Assembly: GCA_031538895.1 (NCBI GenBank)
Contig: JAVKLU010000052.1
Span: 1 to 19,971, forward strand
Origin: JAVKLU01 sp031538895
GTDB taxonomy: Bacteria; Pseudomonadota; Gammaproteobacteria; Burkholderiales; Burkholderiaceae
Direction of reading: 5' to 3'
DNA: 19,971 nucleotides
The stretch's first letter is position 1. The number at the start of each line of letters is the position of its first letter. Shown piece after piece: positions 1 to 8,480 of this stretch. The notes beneath the pieces were generated by a model. It was not told the DNA's origin. It made no database searches and saw only the letters and a program-made list of their open reading frames with translations. Both the position numbers and the translations under genes were made by a program.

Positions 1-139
1 ACTTCTATCAATTCATTTTTGCGGCGAATTGCTTTGTTGCGCAGTACGCGAAATCCTCACGTACTGTATGTACGCTCCGGTTTCTGTGTGCTGTGCGCCT
101 CGCACTTCATCCGCACATTCTGTATTTATAGAAGTGCCC
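1..139 (-). mobile_element. MITE-like repeat, copy 1 (left end cut by window)
   Basis: This is the reverse-complement copy of an approximately 142-bp repeat also present at 9961 and 16993. Its right boundary is the terminal inverted repeat GTGCCC at 134-139. The left terminus should begin GGGC just outside the window, since the first visible bases ACTTCTATC continue that terminus. The right flank TCTA (140-143) would be its target duplication. The copy ends 21 bp before the wrbA start, so it may have moved that gene away from its native promoter. It has no coding capacity; short reading frames across it are chance. Confidence 0.85.
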
Positions 140-160
140 TCTATTTTTAATCGATAAATT

Positions 161-760
161 ATGCATATCATTTTGGTGCTGTACTACTCAACTCACGGCG
201 CAACTCGCCAACTGGCCGAACAAATTGCTTTAGGAGTGGAGTCCGTCAAAAATTGTGAAGCGATGCTGCGCACAGTTCCCCGCGTCAGCACTGTGTGTGC
301 GAATGAGATGACTGTGCCCAATCATGGTGCACCTTACGTATCTTTGGAAGAATTGCATCAATGCGCGGGATTGGCTTTGGGCTCGCCGACTCGTTTTGGC
401 AATATGGCTGCGCCGATGAAACACTTTATCGATAGCACGGCGGGGTTATGGGTACAGGGCGCTTTGGTGGGAAAACCCGCGACGGTTTTTACCTCAACCA
501 GCAGCATGCATGGCGGACAAGAATCGACACTGTTATCGATGATCTTGCCCTTGTTACATCATGGCATGATGGTTTTAGGAATCCCTTTTCACAATACTGA
601 ATTGGGGCGCACTCAAGAAGGTGGTACGCCTTACGGTAGCAGTCATGTTGCCGGCACTAACGACAATTCGAATCTGAGTGACATTGAAAAAACACTGGCG
701 CGCCAACAAGGCGCTCGATTGGCACACACCGCGGTTTTACTGTCGCACAAATCTTTATGA
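161..760 (+). CDS. wrbA: WrbA-type NAD(P)H:quinone oxidoreductase
   Basis: This 199-residue protein has the flavodoxin-like fold of WrbA, an FMN enzyme that reduces quinones by two electrons in the cytoplasm and so limits redox cycling. Visible family motifs are the N-terminal FMN phosphate loop STHGATRQLA (residues 10-19), PTRFGNMAAPMKHF (76-89), STSSMHGGQES (112-122) and GGTPYGSSHVAG (154-165). Its length matches the family. The ATG at 161 has no obvious Shine-Dalgarno sequence and lies 21 bp after the end of a MITE-like repeat. Its stop codon overlaps the start of the next gene (ATGA), which implies coupled translation. The family assignment is firm; the physiological substrate cannot be read from the sequence. 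Confidence 0.93.
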   Translation: MHIILVLYYSTHGATRQLAEQIALGVESVKNCEAMLRTVPRVSTVCANEMTVPNHGAPYVSLEELHQCAGLALGSPTRFGNMAAPMKHFIDSTAGLWVQGALVGKPATVFTSTSSMHGGQESTLLSMILPLLHHGMMVLGIPFHNTELGRTQEGGTPYGSSHVAGTNDNSNLSDIEKTLARQQGARLAHTAVLLSHKSL

Positions 761-1116
761 GTTCACTAAAATCATATGACAAATTTTGGGGGTATTTATC
801 CATTATCGGATTTGTTGGCATTATTTTTTCGGGATTGTGGTGGGAGCTGCGCGGCGCCCCCTTACGTCCAGGGGGATCAATGTTGGTGCTGAAAATTATT
901 CCCCTTTTATTTTTATTGCGTGGCATCGTTTATCTACGTCCACGGACTGTAAGGTGGGGCTTACTGATTGCGTGTTTGTATTTAACCGAGGCCTTGATGC
1001 GCATCGTCGACCCTTTCCCAGTAAATTTATGGGCCGGAATCGAACTGTCCTTTATTTTGATTTTTATTGCCGCTGCCTTGGCTTATTTACGTGGGATTAA
1101 ACCAGATTCACCGTAG
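757..1116 (+). CDS. DUF2069 family integral membrane protein
   Basis: This is a small 119-residue protein with four predicted transmembrane segments (about residues 11-30, 42-61, 66-84 and 89-112), short loops and a charged C-terminal tail. The pattern and the neighbour fit the DUF2069 family, often found directly after wrbA in beta- and gammaproteobacteria. The start codon overlaps the wrbA stop as ATGA, so the two are probably translated together. No catalytic motif is visible and the function is unknown. The neighbourhood suggests a role linked to membrane quinone or redox status, but that is inference only. Confidence 0.8.
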   Translation: MSSLKSYDKFWGYLSIIGFVGIIFSGLWWELRGAPLRPGGSMLVLKIIPLLFLLRGIVYLRPRTVRWGLLIACLYLTEALMRIVDPFPVNLWAGIELSFILIFIAAALAYLRGIKPDSP

Positions 1117-1450
1117 AACTCGCGACATAAGATCAGTCAATTTAAGTCGCCGCCACGATAAAAATCTTGACTAAACTTCCAGAACAGGATACTTTTCGCC
1201 TTTTCCGGTTGCCCTAGCTCCTCTCGCGTTACCGCGCGTCGGTGTGTGATGTCAGTGACTGTTGGGTCAAAAAGTATTGTGATGTGTCGTGCCGATTTTA
1301 ATTTTTAATAAATTACCATAGACGCGACAGCACTGTTTCAATGAGACAGTGTCCAGTCCCAATTACTGAGCGACTAAAACACCACAAATCATTACAGACT
1401 TGTTAAAGAGGGTGTTACGGTGACATTTCCCGTCTTTGAGAAAGGAAGTT
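1117..1450 (+). promoter_or_regulatory. Promoter and long leader upstream of ilvBHC
   Basis: This 334-bp stretch carries no convincing gene. It holds a good sigma70-like promoter: TTGACT at 1167-1172, a 17-bp spacer, and TACTTT at 1190-1195. Transcription from it would give an untranslated leader of roughly 250 bases before ilvB. Within the leader, bases 1331-1351 form a hairpin (CACTGTTTC pairing with GAGACAGTG) that is not followed by a U run. A possible 19-codon reading frame starts at ATG 1249 and ends at TAA 1306-1308. It contains three Val and one Ile codon but lacks a ribosome binding site, so classical attenuation is possible but unproven. Confidence 0.5.
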
Positions 1451-3217
1451 ATGAACTCACCATCATCTACTGCGGACGCCTCGTCCGTTTCCATTACGAG
1501 CACAGCAGCATCAGCGCCGCCGATTTTATCGGGTGCCGAAATTCTGATTCAATGTTTACATGCCGAAGGAGTCAAACACGTTTTTGGCTATCCTGGTGGA
1601 TCAGTTTTGTACATCTACGACGAGATTTACAAGCAAGATAAATTCGCACACATTTTGGTGCGTCACGAACAAGCCGCCGTACATGCAGCGGATGCTTATT
1701 CCCGCGCATCCAATTCAGTCGGTGTCGCACTGGTGACCTCTGGCCCTGGCGTGACCAATGCCGTCACTGGTATCGCGACGGCCTATATGGATTCAATTCC
1801 CTTGATTATTATTTCGGGTCAAGTGCCAACGCACGCAATTGGGCAAGACGCATTTCAAGAGTGCGATACAGTTGGGATTACCCGTCCTTGCGTCAAACAT
1901 AATTTTTTAGTCAAAGATGTTCGCGATTTAGCGGCAACCATCAAAAAAGCCTTTTACATCGCGCAATCTGGTCGCCCTGGTCCAGTATTGGTCGATATTC
2001 CTAAAGACATTACCGTTAATACCGCCCCGTTTATCTACCCAGATTCGATCTCGATGCGCTCGTATGTCCCCATCGCGCGCGGACATAGTGGTCAAATTAA
2101 ACGCGCGATTCAACTGATTAAAGACGCTGAACGGCCGCTGATTTACAGCGGCGGTGGTGTGATTCTCGCCAATGCCAGCAATGCTTTACGCCAATTGATT
2201 AACAAAACAGGCGCGCCTTGCACCAACACCTTGATGGGTTTAGGTGCCTGTCGTGCCGATGGGCCCGAGTACATCGGTATGCCCGGTATGCATGGTACTT
2301 ACGAAGCCAACATGACCATGCAGCATTGCGATGTGTTAATAGCGGTGGGAGCACGTTTCGATGATCGCGTGATTGGCAGTCCGAAAAACTTTGCCAGTAT
2401 CCCGCGCAAAATTATTCATATCGATATTGATCCTTCATCAATTTCAAAACGCGTCAAAGTCGATGTGCCCATTGTTGGTGATGTCAACATCGTTTTGCTA
2501 GAAATTTTAGACGGTTTAAAAGAAACAACTCCCAAACCCATTGATGCGTGGTGGCGACAAATCAATGAATGGCGCGGTAAAAAATGCCTCGCATACCAAT
2601 CGTCATCAAGCGTGATTAAACCGCAGTTCGTGGTAGAAACTTTGCACAAAGTCACCGCTGGAAATGCGTTTATTACCTCGGATGTCGGTCAACATCAAAT
2701 GTGGGCCGCACAATACTATCCATTTAACGAACCGCGCCGCTGGATCAATTCAGGAGGTTTAGGCACTATGGGCGTTGGACTGCCCTATGCCATGGGTGTG
2801 CAAATGGCCAACCCTAACGCAGATGTCGCGTGTATCACAGGCGAAGGTTCCATTCAAATGTGTATTCAAGAACTCGCGACCTGCAAGCAGTATCACTTAA
2901 CGCCTAAAATTATTTTGTTAAATAATCGTTATTTGGGCATGGTACGACAGTGGCAGCAATTGGATTACGGCAAACGTTACGCCGAGTCTTACATGGACTC
3001 TTTACCAGATTTTGATGCGCTGGTCAGAGCCTATGGTCATGTCGGTATTACCATTGAAAAACCGAGTGATGTCGAAACCGTGTTGAAGGACGCTTTCGCC
3101 CAAAAAGACAAATTGGTGTTCATGAATTTTATTACCGATCGTGAAGAAAACGTCTGGCCTATGGTCAAAGCAGGTAAAGGCTTGACTGATATGCTATTAG
3201 GTTCAGAGGAGTTATAA
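1451..3217 (+). CDS. ilvB: Acetohydroxyacid synthase, large catalytic subunit
   Basis: This is the thiamine diphosphate and FAD-dependent enzyme that condenses two pyruvates to acetolactate, or pyruvate with 2-oxobutyrate to acetohydroxybutyrate. It is the first common step of valine, leucine and isoleucine synthesis. The 588 residues carry the N-terminal TPP domain with the activating glutamate in LVRHEQAAVHAADAYSR (near residue 73), the central FAD domain, and the C-terminal TPP and metal motif GEGSIQMCIQEL (near 464) ending in LLNNRYLGM. GEG in place of GDG is usual for Burkholderiales. I chose ATG 1451, preceded by AAAGGAAG, over an in-frame TTG at 1436. The coding sequence ends 2 bp before ilvH, so both subunits are made together. 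Confidence 0.96.
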   Translation: MNSPSSTADASSVSITSTAASAPPILSGAEILIQCLHAEGVKHVFGYPGGSVLYIYDEIYKQDKFAHILVRHEQAAVHAADAYSRASNSVGVALVTSGPGVTNAVTGIATAYMDSIPLIIISGQVPTHAIGQDAFQECDTVGITRPCVKHNFLVKDVRDLAATIKKAFYIAQSGRPGPVLVDIPKDITVNTAPFIYPDSISMRSYVPIARGHSGQIKRAIQLIKDAERPLIYSGGGVILANASNALRQLINKTGAPCTNTLMGLGACRADGPEYIGMPGMHGTYEANMTMQHCDVLIAVGARFDDRVIGSPKNFASIPRKIIHIDIDPSSISKRVKVDVPIVGDVNIVLLEILDGLKETTPKPIDAWWRQINEWRGKKCLAYQSSSSVIKPQFVVETLHKVTAGNAFITSDVGQHQMWAAQYYPFNEPRRWINSGGLGTMGVGLPYAMGVQMANPNADVACITGEGSIQMCIQELATCKQYHLTPKIILLNNRYLGMVRQWQQLDYGKRYAESYMDSLPDFDALVRAYGHVGITIEKPSDVETVLKDAFAQKDKLVFMNFITDREENVWPMVKAGKGLTDMLLGSEEL

Positions 3218-3219
3218 GC

Positions 3220-3711
3220 ATGCGACATATTATTTCGATACTTTTAGAGAATGAAGCGGGCGCCCTCTCTCGCGTGGTGGGATTGTTTTCTGCGCGGGGT
3301 TACAACATTGAAACCTTGACCGTCGCGCCAACTGAAGAAATGTCAGTATCGCGTATGACCATTGTGACGGTTGGTTCAGATGATGTGATTGAACAAATCA
3401 CCAAGCATTTAAACCGTTTGATTGAGGTGATCAAAGTAGTTGACCTAACCGAACACTCTTTTGTCGAACGCGAATTGATGATGGTCAAATTACGCGCCAT
3501 CGGTAAAGACCGCGAAGAAATCAAGCGCACGGTTGATATTTTTCGCGGCCGTATTATTGATGTCACGGAAAAAACCTACACGGTTGAATTAACGGGTAAT
3601 AAATCGAAGATGGATGCTTTTTTAATATCGGTCGATCAAACTTTAATCTTAGAAACCGTGCGCACGGGTGGTAGCGGTATGGCGCGTGGCGAGCGAGTAT
3701 TAAAAATTTAA
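3220..3711 (+). CDS. ilvH: Acetohydroxyacid synthase, small regulatory subunit
   Basis: This 163-residue regulatory subunit binds valine through its N-terminal ACT domain and confers feedback inhibition and full activity on the IlvB subunit. The ACT domain begins at residue 2 with RHIISILLENEAGALSRVV and continues through GYNIETLTVAPTE. The C-terminal half (about 80-163) is the ALS_ss_C-type domain that helps activate the catalytic subunit. A GAGGAG Shine-Dalgarno sequence lies at the very end of ilvB, and the intergenic gap is 2 bp. The length is normal for the family. The gene could equally be called ilvN. Confidence 0.96.
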   Translation: MRHIISILLENEAGALSRVVGLFSARGYNIETLTVAPTEEMSVSRMTIVTVGSDDVIEQITKHLNRLIEVIKVVDLTEHSFVERELMMVKLRAIGKDREEIKRTVDIFRGRIIDVTEKTYTVELTGNKSKMDAFLISVDQTLILETVRTGGSGMARGERVLKI

Positions 3712-3772
3712 TTCAGTATCTGCACTACCTACAACGCCTCTTTTCATTTTTATCTCAATAAAAGGAATCTCC

Positions 3773-4789
3773 ATGAAAGTGTTTTACGACAAAGACTGTG
3801 ATTTATCACTCATCAAAGGTAAAGCTGTCACCATTATTGGTTACGGTAGCCAAGGCCACGCACACGCGCTCAATTTGCACGAATCCGGCGTTAAGGTTAC
3901 GGTTGGTGTTCGCGCCGGCGGCGCATCATGGAACAAAGCCAAAGCCGCAGGATTAAACGTCGCTGAAGTCGCAGATTCAGTCAAAACAGCTGACATCATC
4001 ATGATGCTGTTGCCTGATGAAACCATCGCTGAAGTGTACGCAAAAGAAGTCGCTCCCAACGCCAAAAAGGGGGCTGCGCTGGCGTTTGCACATGGCTTTA
4101 ACGTACATTACGGTCAAGTCATGCCACGTGAAGATTTAGACGTATTTATGGTTGCGCCTAAAGCACCAGGCCATACCGTTCGCAATACTTATTCACAAGG
4201 CGGTGGTGTGCCGCATTTAGTTGCAGTACATCAAGACTGTTCAGGCAAAGCCCGCGCGATTGCCCTGTCATACGCAATGGCCAACGGCGGCGGTCGTGCT
4301 GGAATTATCGAAACAACGTTTCGCGCAGAAACTGAAACCGATTTATTTGGTGAACAAGCCGTGTTGTGCGGTGGCGCAGTCGAATTGATCAAAGCCGGTT
4401 TTGAAACCTTGACCGAAGCGGGATACGCGCCTGAAATGGCGTATTTCGAGTGCTTGCACGAATTAAAATTGATCGTCGATTTAATTTATGAAGGTGGTAT
4501 CGCCAACATGAATTATTCGATTTCAAACAATGCCGAATACGGTGAATATGTCACAGGCCCTCAAGTGATTACAGACGAATCGCGGGCGGCGATGCGTTTG
4601 GCTTTAAAAAATATTCAAAACGGTGAATATGCCAAAAGCTTTATTTTGGAAAATAAAGCGGGCGCACCAACCTTGTTGTCACGTCGCCGCTTGATGGCAG
4701 AACATCCGATTGAACAAGTCGGAGCTCAATTGCGTGCGATGATGCCCTGGATTGCTAAAAATAAATTGGTCGATCAAAATAAAAACTGA
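3773..4789 (+). CDS. ilvC: Ketol-acid reductoisomerase (NADP+), class I
   Basis: This enzyme catalyses the second step of branched-chain amino acid synthesis: Mg-dependent alkyl migration and NADPH reduction of acetohydroxy acids to dihydroxy acids. At 338 residues it is the short class I form. The Rossmann motif GYGSQGHAHAL is at 23-33, His107 lies in AFAHGFN, and the metal ligands Asp190, Glu194, Glu226 and Glu230 and substrate-binding Ser251 are all at canonical positions. A strong ribosome binding site (AAAAGGAA) precedes the ATG. The 61-bp gap after ilvH has no terminator, so the gene is read with ilvB and ilvH. A terminator follows at 4808. Confidence 0.97.
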   Translation: MKVFYDKDCDLSLIKGKAVTIIGYGSQGHAHALNLHESGVKVTVGVRAGGASWNKAKAAGLNVAEVADSVKTADIIMMLLPDETIAEVYAKEVAPNAKKGAALAFAHGFNVHYGQVMPREDLDVFMVAPKAPGHTVRNTYSQGGGVPHLVAVHQDCSGKARAIALSYAMANGGGRAGIIETTFRAETETDLFGEQAVLCGGAVELIKAGFETLTEAGYAPEMAYFECLHELKLIVDLIYEGGIANMNYSISNNAEYGEYVTGPQVITDESRAAMRLALKNIQNGEYAKSFILENKAGAPTLLSRRRLMAEHPIEQVGAQLRAMMPWIAKNKLVDQNKN

Positions 4790-4807
4790 TCGTTCTTTTA
4801 ATGATTC

Positions 4808-4837
4808 AAGAGGGCGCAATGCGCCCTCTTTTTCTTT
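4808..4837 (+). terminator. Rho-independent terminator of ilvBHC
   Basis: A perfect 10-bp stem, AAGAGGGCGC pairing with GCGCCCTCTT, with a three-base AAT loop (4808-4830), runs into a T-rich tail (TTTCTTTT). It lies 19 bp after the ilvC stop and closes the operon. Confidence 0.92.
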
Positions 4838-4844
4838 TACCTTA

Positions 4845-4876
4845 TTTTGAATCACCCATTTTTTGAATCTCCCATT
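4845..4876. repeat. Two tandem 16-bp repeats
   Basis: TTTTGAATCACCCATT (4845-4860) is followed directly by TTTTGAATCTCCCATT (4861-4876), identical except for one base. The pair lies between the ilvC terminator and lysS. It may be a simple slippage product or a paired binding site. Confidence 0.8.
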
Positions 4877-4923
4877 CATCGCTTTGCGCTTGACTCTGGG
4901 CCATAATCAGATTCAACCAGCAC

Positions 4924-6525
4924 ATGAAAGACCCCACTAATCTCTCCCTTCATTTATCGATAATGTCGACGTCTACGCCCGCATCACAATCGCCCACATC
5001 GCAATCACCCGCCTCTACTGTTCACGATGCCGTTTCACCCTTTGAGGAACGTCGTCAAAAATTGGCGGCCTTGCGCCAATTAGGTTGCGCTTACCCCAAT
5101 AATTTTGTGTCTAAAAATCAAGCTGCGGCTTTGCACGAACAATACGGTGAACTCGCACGAGAAACTTTGCAAGAACAAGCGACGCCAGTATCAATCGCCG
5201 GTCGCATGGTGTTAAAGCGGGTAATGGGGAAAGCGTCTTTTGCAACTTTGATTGACGGCTCAGGAAAAAACGCCGAAGGTCGAATTCAACTTTACATCAG
5301 CGATGAACATGTCGGTGCCGCAACGCATGAAGCCTTTAAACATTACGATTTAGGCGATATTTTGGCGTGCACAGGAACGCTCTTTAAAACTAAAACCGGC
5401 GAGCTGTCAGTGCACGCAACTGAGATTCGATTGTTGGTCAAATCCTTACGTCCTTTGCCCGAAAAATTTCATGGTTTGGCCGATCAAGAAACACGTTATC
5501 GCCAACGTTATGTCGATTTAATTACCAATGAAGAAACGCGAAAAATTTTTATCACGCGCTCACGAATTTTGAGTGAACTGCGCCGCCTCATGGTTGACGC
5601 ACAATTTTTAGAAGTTGAAACACCGATGTTGCACCCGATTCCTGGTGGCGCCGCAGCCAAACCTTTTACCACGCACCACAACGCGCTGGATATGCAGATG
5701 TTCTTACGCATCGCACCTGAACTTTATTTAAAACGTTTGATCGTCGGTGGCTTGCCGCGTGTGTTTGAAATCAATCGTAATTTTCGTAACGAAGGTTTAT
5801 CGCCACGCCACAACCCCGAATTCACGATGATGGAGTTTTATGCGGCCTACACCGACTATCGCTGGTTAATGAATTTCACTGAAAGCCTGATTGCCAAGCT
5901 GGCGACGGTGGTATGCGGCGGCACCGAGTTATCCGTAAACGGTCAAGCTTTATCCTTAAGCGCGCCTTTTGCCCGCTTAACCGTGGTGCAAGCCTTGCGC
6001 CAGTACGAATCAGCTTACCAAGACGCGCCTTTGAATGATCTTGATTTTGTCATCGCCGAATTAACGCGTTTAAAAGTGAATCTGAAAGACCCTAAATATC
6101 TGAATGCCAAAATCGGTACCTTGCAATTGGCACTGTTTGAAGAAACAGTTGAAGCCAAATTGTGGCAACCGACTTTCATCATCGACTACCCCGTTGAAGT
6201 CTCCCCACTGGCGCGCGCATCAGATCAGTCGCCACACATCACCGAACGCTTTGAATTATTTATTACCGGTCGAGAAATCGCTAATGGATTTTCAGAGTTA
6301 AACGATCCTGAAGATCAAGCCGCGCGCTTTACCGCGCAGGTTCAAGCCAAAGATGCCGGTGATGAAGAAGCCATGTTTTTTGACGCGGATTACATCCGCG
6401 CACTCGAATACGGCATGGCTCCAACGGGTGGTTGTGGAATTGGAATTGACCGTTTGGTGATGCTATTAACCGACTCGCCATCGATTCGCGATGTCATTTT
6501 GTTTCCACATTTACGCAAAGAATAA
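4924..6525 (+). CDS. lysS: Lysyl-tRNA synthetase, class II
   Basis: This cytoplasmic enzyme charges tRNA-Lys with lysine. The N-terminal OB-fold anticodon-binding domain (about residues 90-180) is followed by the class II catalytic core. The core shows HHNALDMQMFLRIAPELYL, motif 2 RVFEINRNFRNEGLSPRHNPEF with the ATP-binding arginine, and motif 3 GIGIDRLVML near the C terminus. The product is 533 residues from ATG 4924 or 520 from ATG 4963. Neither start has a clear Shine-Dalgarno sequence, and the Ser/Thr/Pro-rich first 30-40 residues are not part of the conserved enzyme, so the start is uncertain. The stop lies 2 bp before the haemoglobin gene. Confidence 0.96.
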   Translation: MKDPTNLSLHLSIMSTSTPASQSPTSQSPASTVHDAVSPFEERRQKLAALRQLGCAYPNNFVSKNQAAALHEQYGELARETLQEQATPVSIAGRMVLKRVMGKASFATLIDGSGKNAEGRIQLYISDEHVGAATHEAFKHYDLGDILACTGTLFKTKTGELSVHATEIRLLVKSLRPLPEKFHGLADQETRYRQRYVDLITNEETRKIFITRSRILSELRRLMVDAQFLEVETPMLHPIPGGAAAKPFTTHHNALDMQMFLRIAPELYLKRLIVGGLPRVFEINRNFRNEGLSPRHNPEFTMMEFYAAYTDYRWLMNFTESLIAKLATVVCGGTELSVNGQALSLSAPFARLTVVQALRQYESAYQDAPLNDLDFVIAELTRLKVNLKDPKYLNAKIGTLQLALFEETVEAKLWQPTFIIDYPVEVSPLARASDQSPHITERFELFITGREIANGFSELNDPEDQAARFTAQVQAKDAGDEEAMFFDADYIRALEYGMAPTGGCGIGIDRLVMLLTDSPSIRDVILFPHLRKE

Positions 6526-6527
6526 CC

Positions 6528-6914
6528 ATGAAAAGTGATATCAAAGATCGTACTGACATCCAGAATTTAGTCACTACGTTTTATCAAAGCGCGATTCCTG
6601 ATCCCGTCATCGGTTATTTTTTCACACAAGTGGTTAATCTCGATCTCGAAGAACACTTACCACGGTTAACTGATTTTTGGTCAACCCTATTGCTCAGAGT
6701 CCCCGCTTACAGTGGTAGCGTCGCACAAGTTCACATGGCATTAAATCAAAAAAGTCCGATTGAAAGAGAACATCTTGAGCGTTGGGTCAGCTTGTGGTGT
6801 GACGCCGTTGACTCTTTATTCTGCGGCCCGATTGCGACGCAAGCGAAAGATCGCGGGGCTATGGTCGCGCGCTCTTTAGGGATGCATCTTGAGGATGCGA
6901 ACTTCTTTAGATAA
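6528..6914 (+). CDS. Group III truncated haemoglobin
   Basis: This 128-residue protein has the pattern of group III (P) truncated globins: a short N-terminal helix, FYQSAIPDPVIGYFF in the B-C helix region, HLPRLTDFWSTLLL in the E helix region, then HLERWVSLWCDAVD, in which the histidine near residue 82 is the expected haem-iron ligand. The family binds oxygen or nitric oxide in the cytoplasm; some members are linked to NO or peroxide handling. It starts 2 bp after lysS and ends 2 bp before the aldehyde dehydrogenase-like gene, so it appears to be part of a three-gene transcript. The exact ligand chemistry cannot be read from sequence. Confidence 0.88.
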   Translation: MKSDIKDRTDIQNLVTTFYQSAIPDPVIGYFFTQVVNLDLEEHLPRLTDFWSTLLLRVPAYSGSVAQVHMALNQKSPIEREHLERWVSLWCDAVDSLFCGPIATQAKDRGAMVARSLGMHLEDANFFR

Positions 6915-6916
6915 GT

Positions 6917-8335
6917 ATGGCAAAACCGCAATTGATCAGCAGCTTTGTGAATGGACGCTTTCTATTGGCGGAAGGACAAACACGCTGGCCGGTTATCTTG
7001 CCTGCGACTGGTGAAGCGGTAGCGACTTTATTTGAGGCAGATATTAGCGAAGTCGATCACGCCGCATATGCCGCACAAAAAGCTCTGCCGCAATGGCGTG
7101 CCTCGTCTGAACGCGATGTCTTATTGGAAAAAATTGGCGAATTAATTGTTCAAAACAAAATAGCATTAAGCGAGGTATTGGCCCAGAATACTGGGTTATC
7201 GCGCACGCGTGCCTATCTACAAATTGAACGTGCGGCACAATATTTTGCACCGCTGTCCACGCACCAATTTTTTTACCCTCCCACGCAATACTCATTTGAC
7301 TATGTGCGTGAATCGGTCGGTGTCATTGCGATTGTGTGTGGTTGGCACAATGTGTTTCAACTCGCTTGTCAAAAAATCAGCATCGCCTTGCGTTTGGGCA
7401 ATTGCGTGGTTTTGAAACCATCGGAATATTCAGCACAAATATTTTTTGAATTTTTTAATTTGATTGCTGCCGTCGGTTTACCGCGCGGCGTGTTGAACCT
7501 GGTCAATGGACGCGATGAAATCACCGGACGAGCATTAGTGAATCATGTCAATATCAACACCATTGTTTTTGCTGGACGCGCTCACAATGCCCAAGAAATT
7601 GCTTTGCAAGCTTTACGCACCGGCAAAAAATTTATCGATGCCAGCAGCAAAAAACCGACGCACATCTTGTTAAATGATGCACCCTTTGAAAGCGCGTTGG
7701 CGTATATATTTTCATCGGTTTTTTTGCATCCTCAACATCGTCAAGGCGTTGCGCGAATTTTGATTCACGCCCAAATCGCCAGTCAATTTATGACGCGTTT
7801 GGCTGAAATGGTCGACACTTTAATTACGCCAAAAAACTTTTTGGCACAACGCCAATTATTTCAATCGGTCGCGCCTTTTGAAACAACGACGACGCTTAAC
7901 CTCTTGCCCTACGCGCAACTAAGTCAAGATATTGATCACGCACATCGTAGCGCGATTGAAGCAGGCGGTGTCTGTTTTTCAGGAGACTGGCAAAAGCTAC
8001 CTCATTCCAGCTATCCGGACAATTGCACGTCAATTCCAACCATTTGGATGGCGCCCACAAGCACACATTTGTGTAATGACGAAGCTTGGCATGGCTGTGC
8101 GCTGACCCTAGTTGATTCTTTGGATAAAGCCATCAAAGCCTGTGTTGAAGGTCATTGGGCTGCAACTTCGGTGTGGAGCCAAGATCCCGAACAACTGTAT
8201 CGCGCACAAGCTGCACTTCCTTCATCGCGCTTGGGATTAAATACTTTATTTGACCACGAACAAATCGACGCATGCGATGCCCGCGATGATTTTGACGCGC
8301 TAAGCCATCTCAAAATTTGCGCACGTTCTGAATAA
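6917..8335 (+). CDS. Aldehyde dehydrogenase-like protein lacking the catalytic cysteine
   Basis: This 472-residue protein is alignable along its length to NAD(P)-dependent aldehyde dehydrogenases such as AstD. It keeps the Rossmann region VLKPSEYS and the segment NLVNGRDEITGRALVNH. Key active-site motifs are altered. The usual PWN is CGWHN; the ELGGK region reads DASSKKP; the GQxC motif with the nucleophilic cysteine is replaced by HPQHRQGVARIL, which has no cysteine; and EIFGPV reads EAWHGCAL. The usual chemistry therefore seems impossible, and the protein is probably a pseudoenzyme or has another role. The frame is intact with normal codon use, so it is likely expressed. It sits 2 bp after the globin gene. 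Confidence 0.78.
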   Translation: MAKPQLISSFVNGRFLLAEGQTRWPVILPATGEAVATLFEADISEVDHAAYAAQKALPQWRASSERDVLLEKIGELIVQNKIALSEVLAQNTGLSRTRAYLQIERAAQYFAPLSTHQFFYPPTQYSFDYVRESVGVIAIVCGWHNVFQLACQKISIALRLGNCVVLKPSEYSAQIFFEFFNLIAAVGLPRGVLNLVNGRDEITGRALVNHVNINTIVFAGRAHNAQEIALQALRTGKKFIDASSKKPTHILLNDAPFESALAYIFSSVFLHPQHRQGVARILIHAQIASQFMTRLAEMVDTLITPKNFLAQRQLFQSVAPFETTTTLNLLPYAQLSQDIDHAHRSAIEAGGVCFSGDWQKLPHSSYPDNCTSIPTIWMAPTSTHLCNDEAWHGCALTLVDSLDKAIKACVEGHWAATSVWSQDPEQLYRAQAALPSSRLGLNTLFDHEQIDACDARDDFDALSHLKICARSE

Positions 8336-8480
8336 TGATTCGCCAATCGGCGCATCACGTCACGTCACATCGTCGCTTAAGACTTTTTTTATTTAAGACT
8401 TTATTTATTTTTATATTTTTAATGCAGCGTTAAACGCGGCATAATTCCAGTATTCGTTTTCCTCACTCTTGATTAAAAAA

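Noticed and set aside
8336..8480. Terminator or promoter between the ALDH-like gene and zwf
   Set aside because: There is a weak hairpin (CGCCAATCGGCG) without a U run, and AT-rich repeats of TTAAGACTTT, but neither a convincing terminator nor a well-spaced promoter pair.
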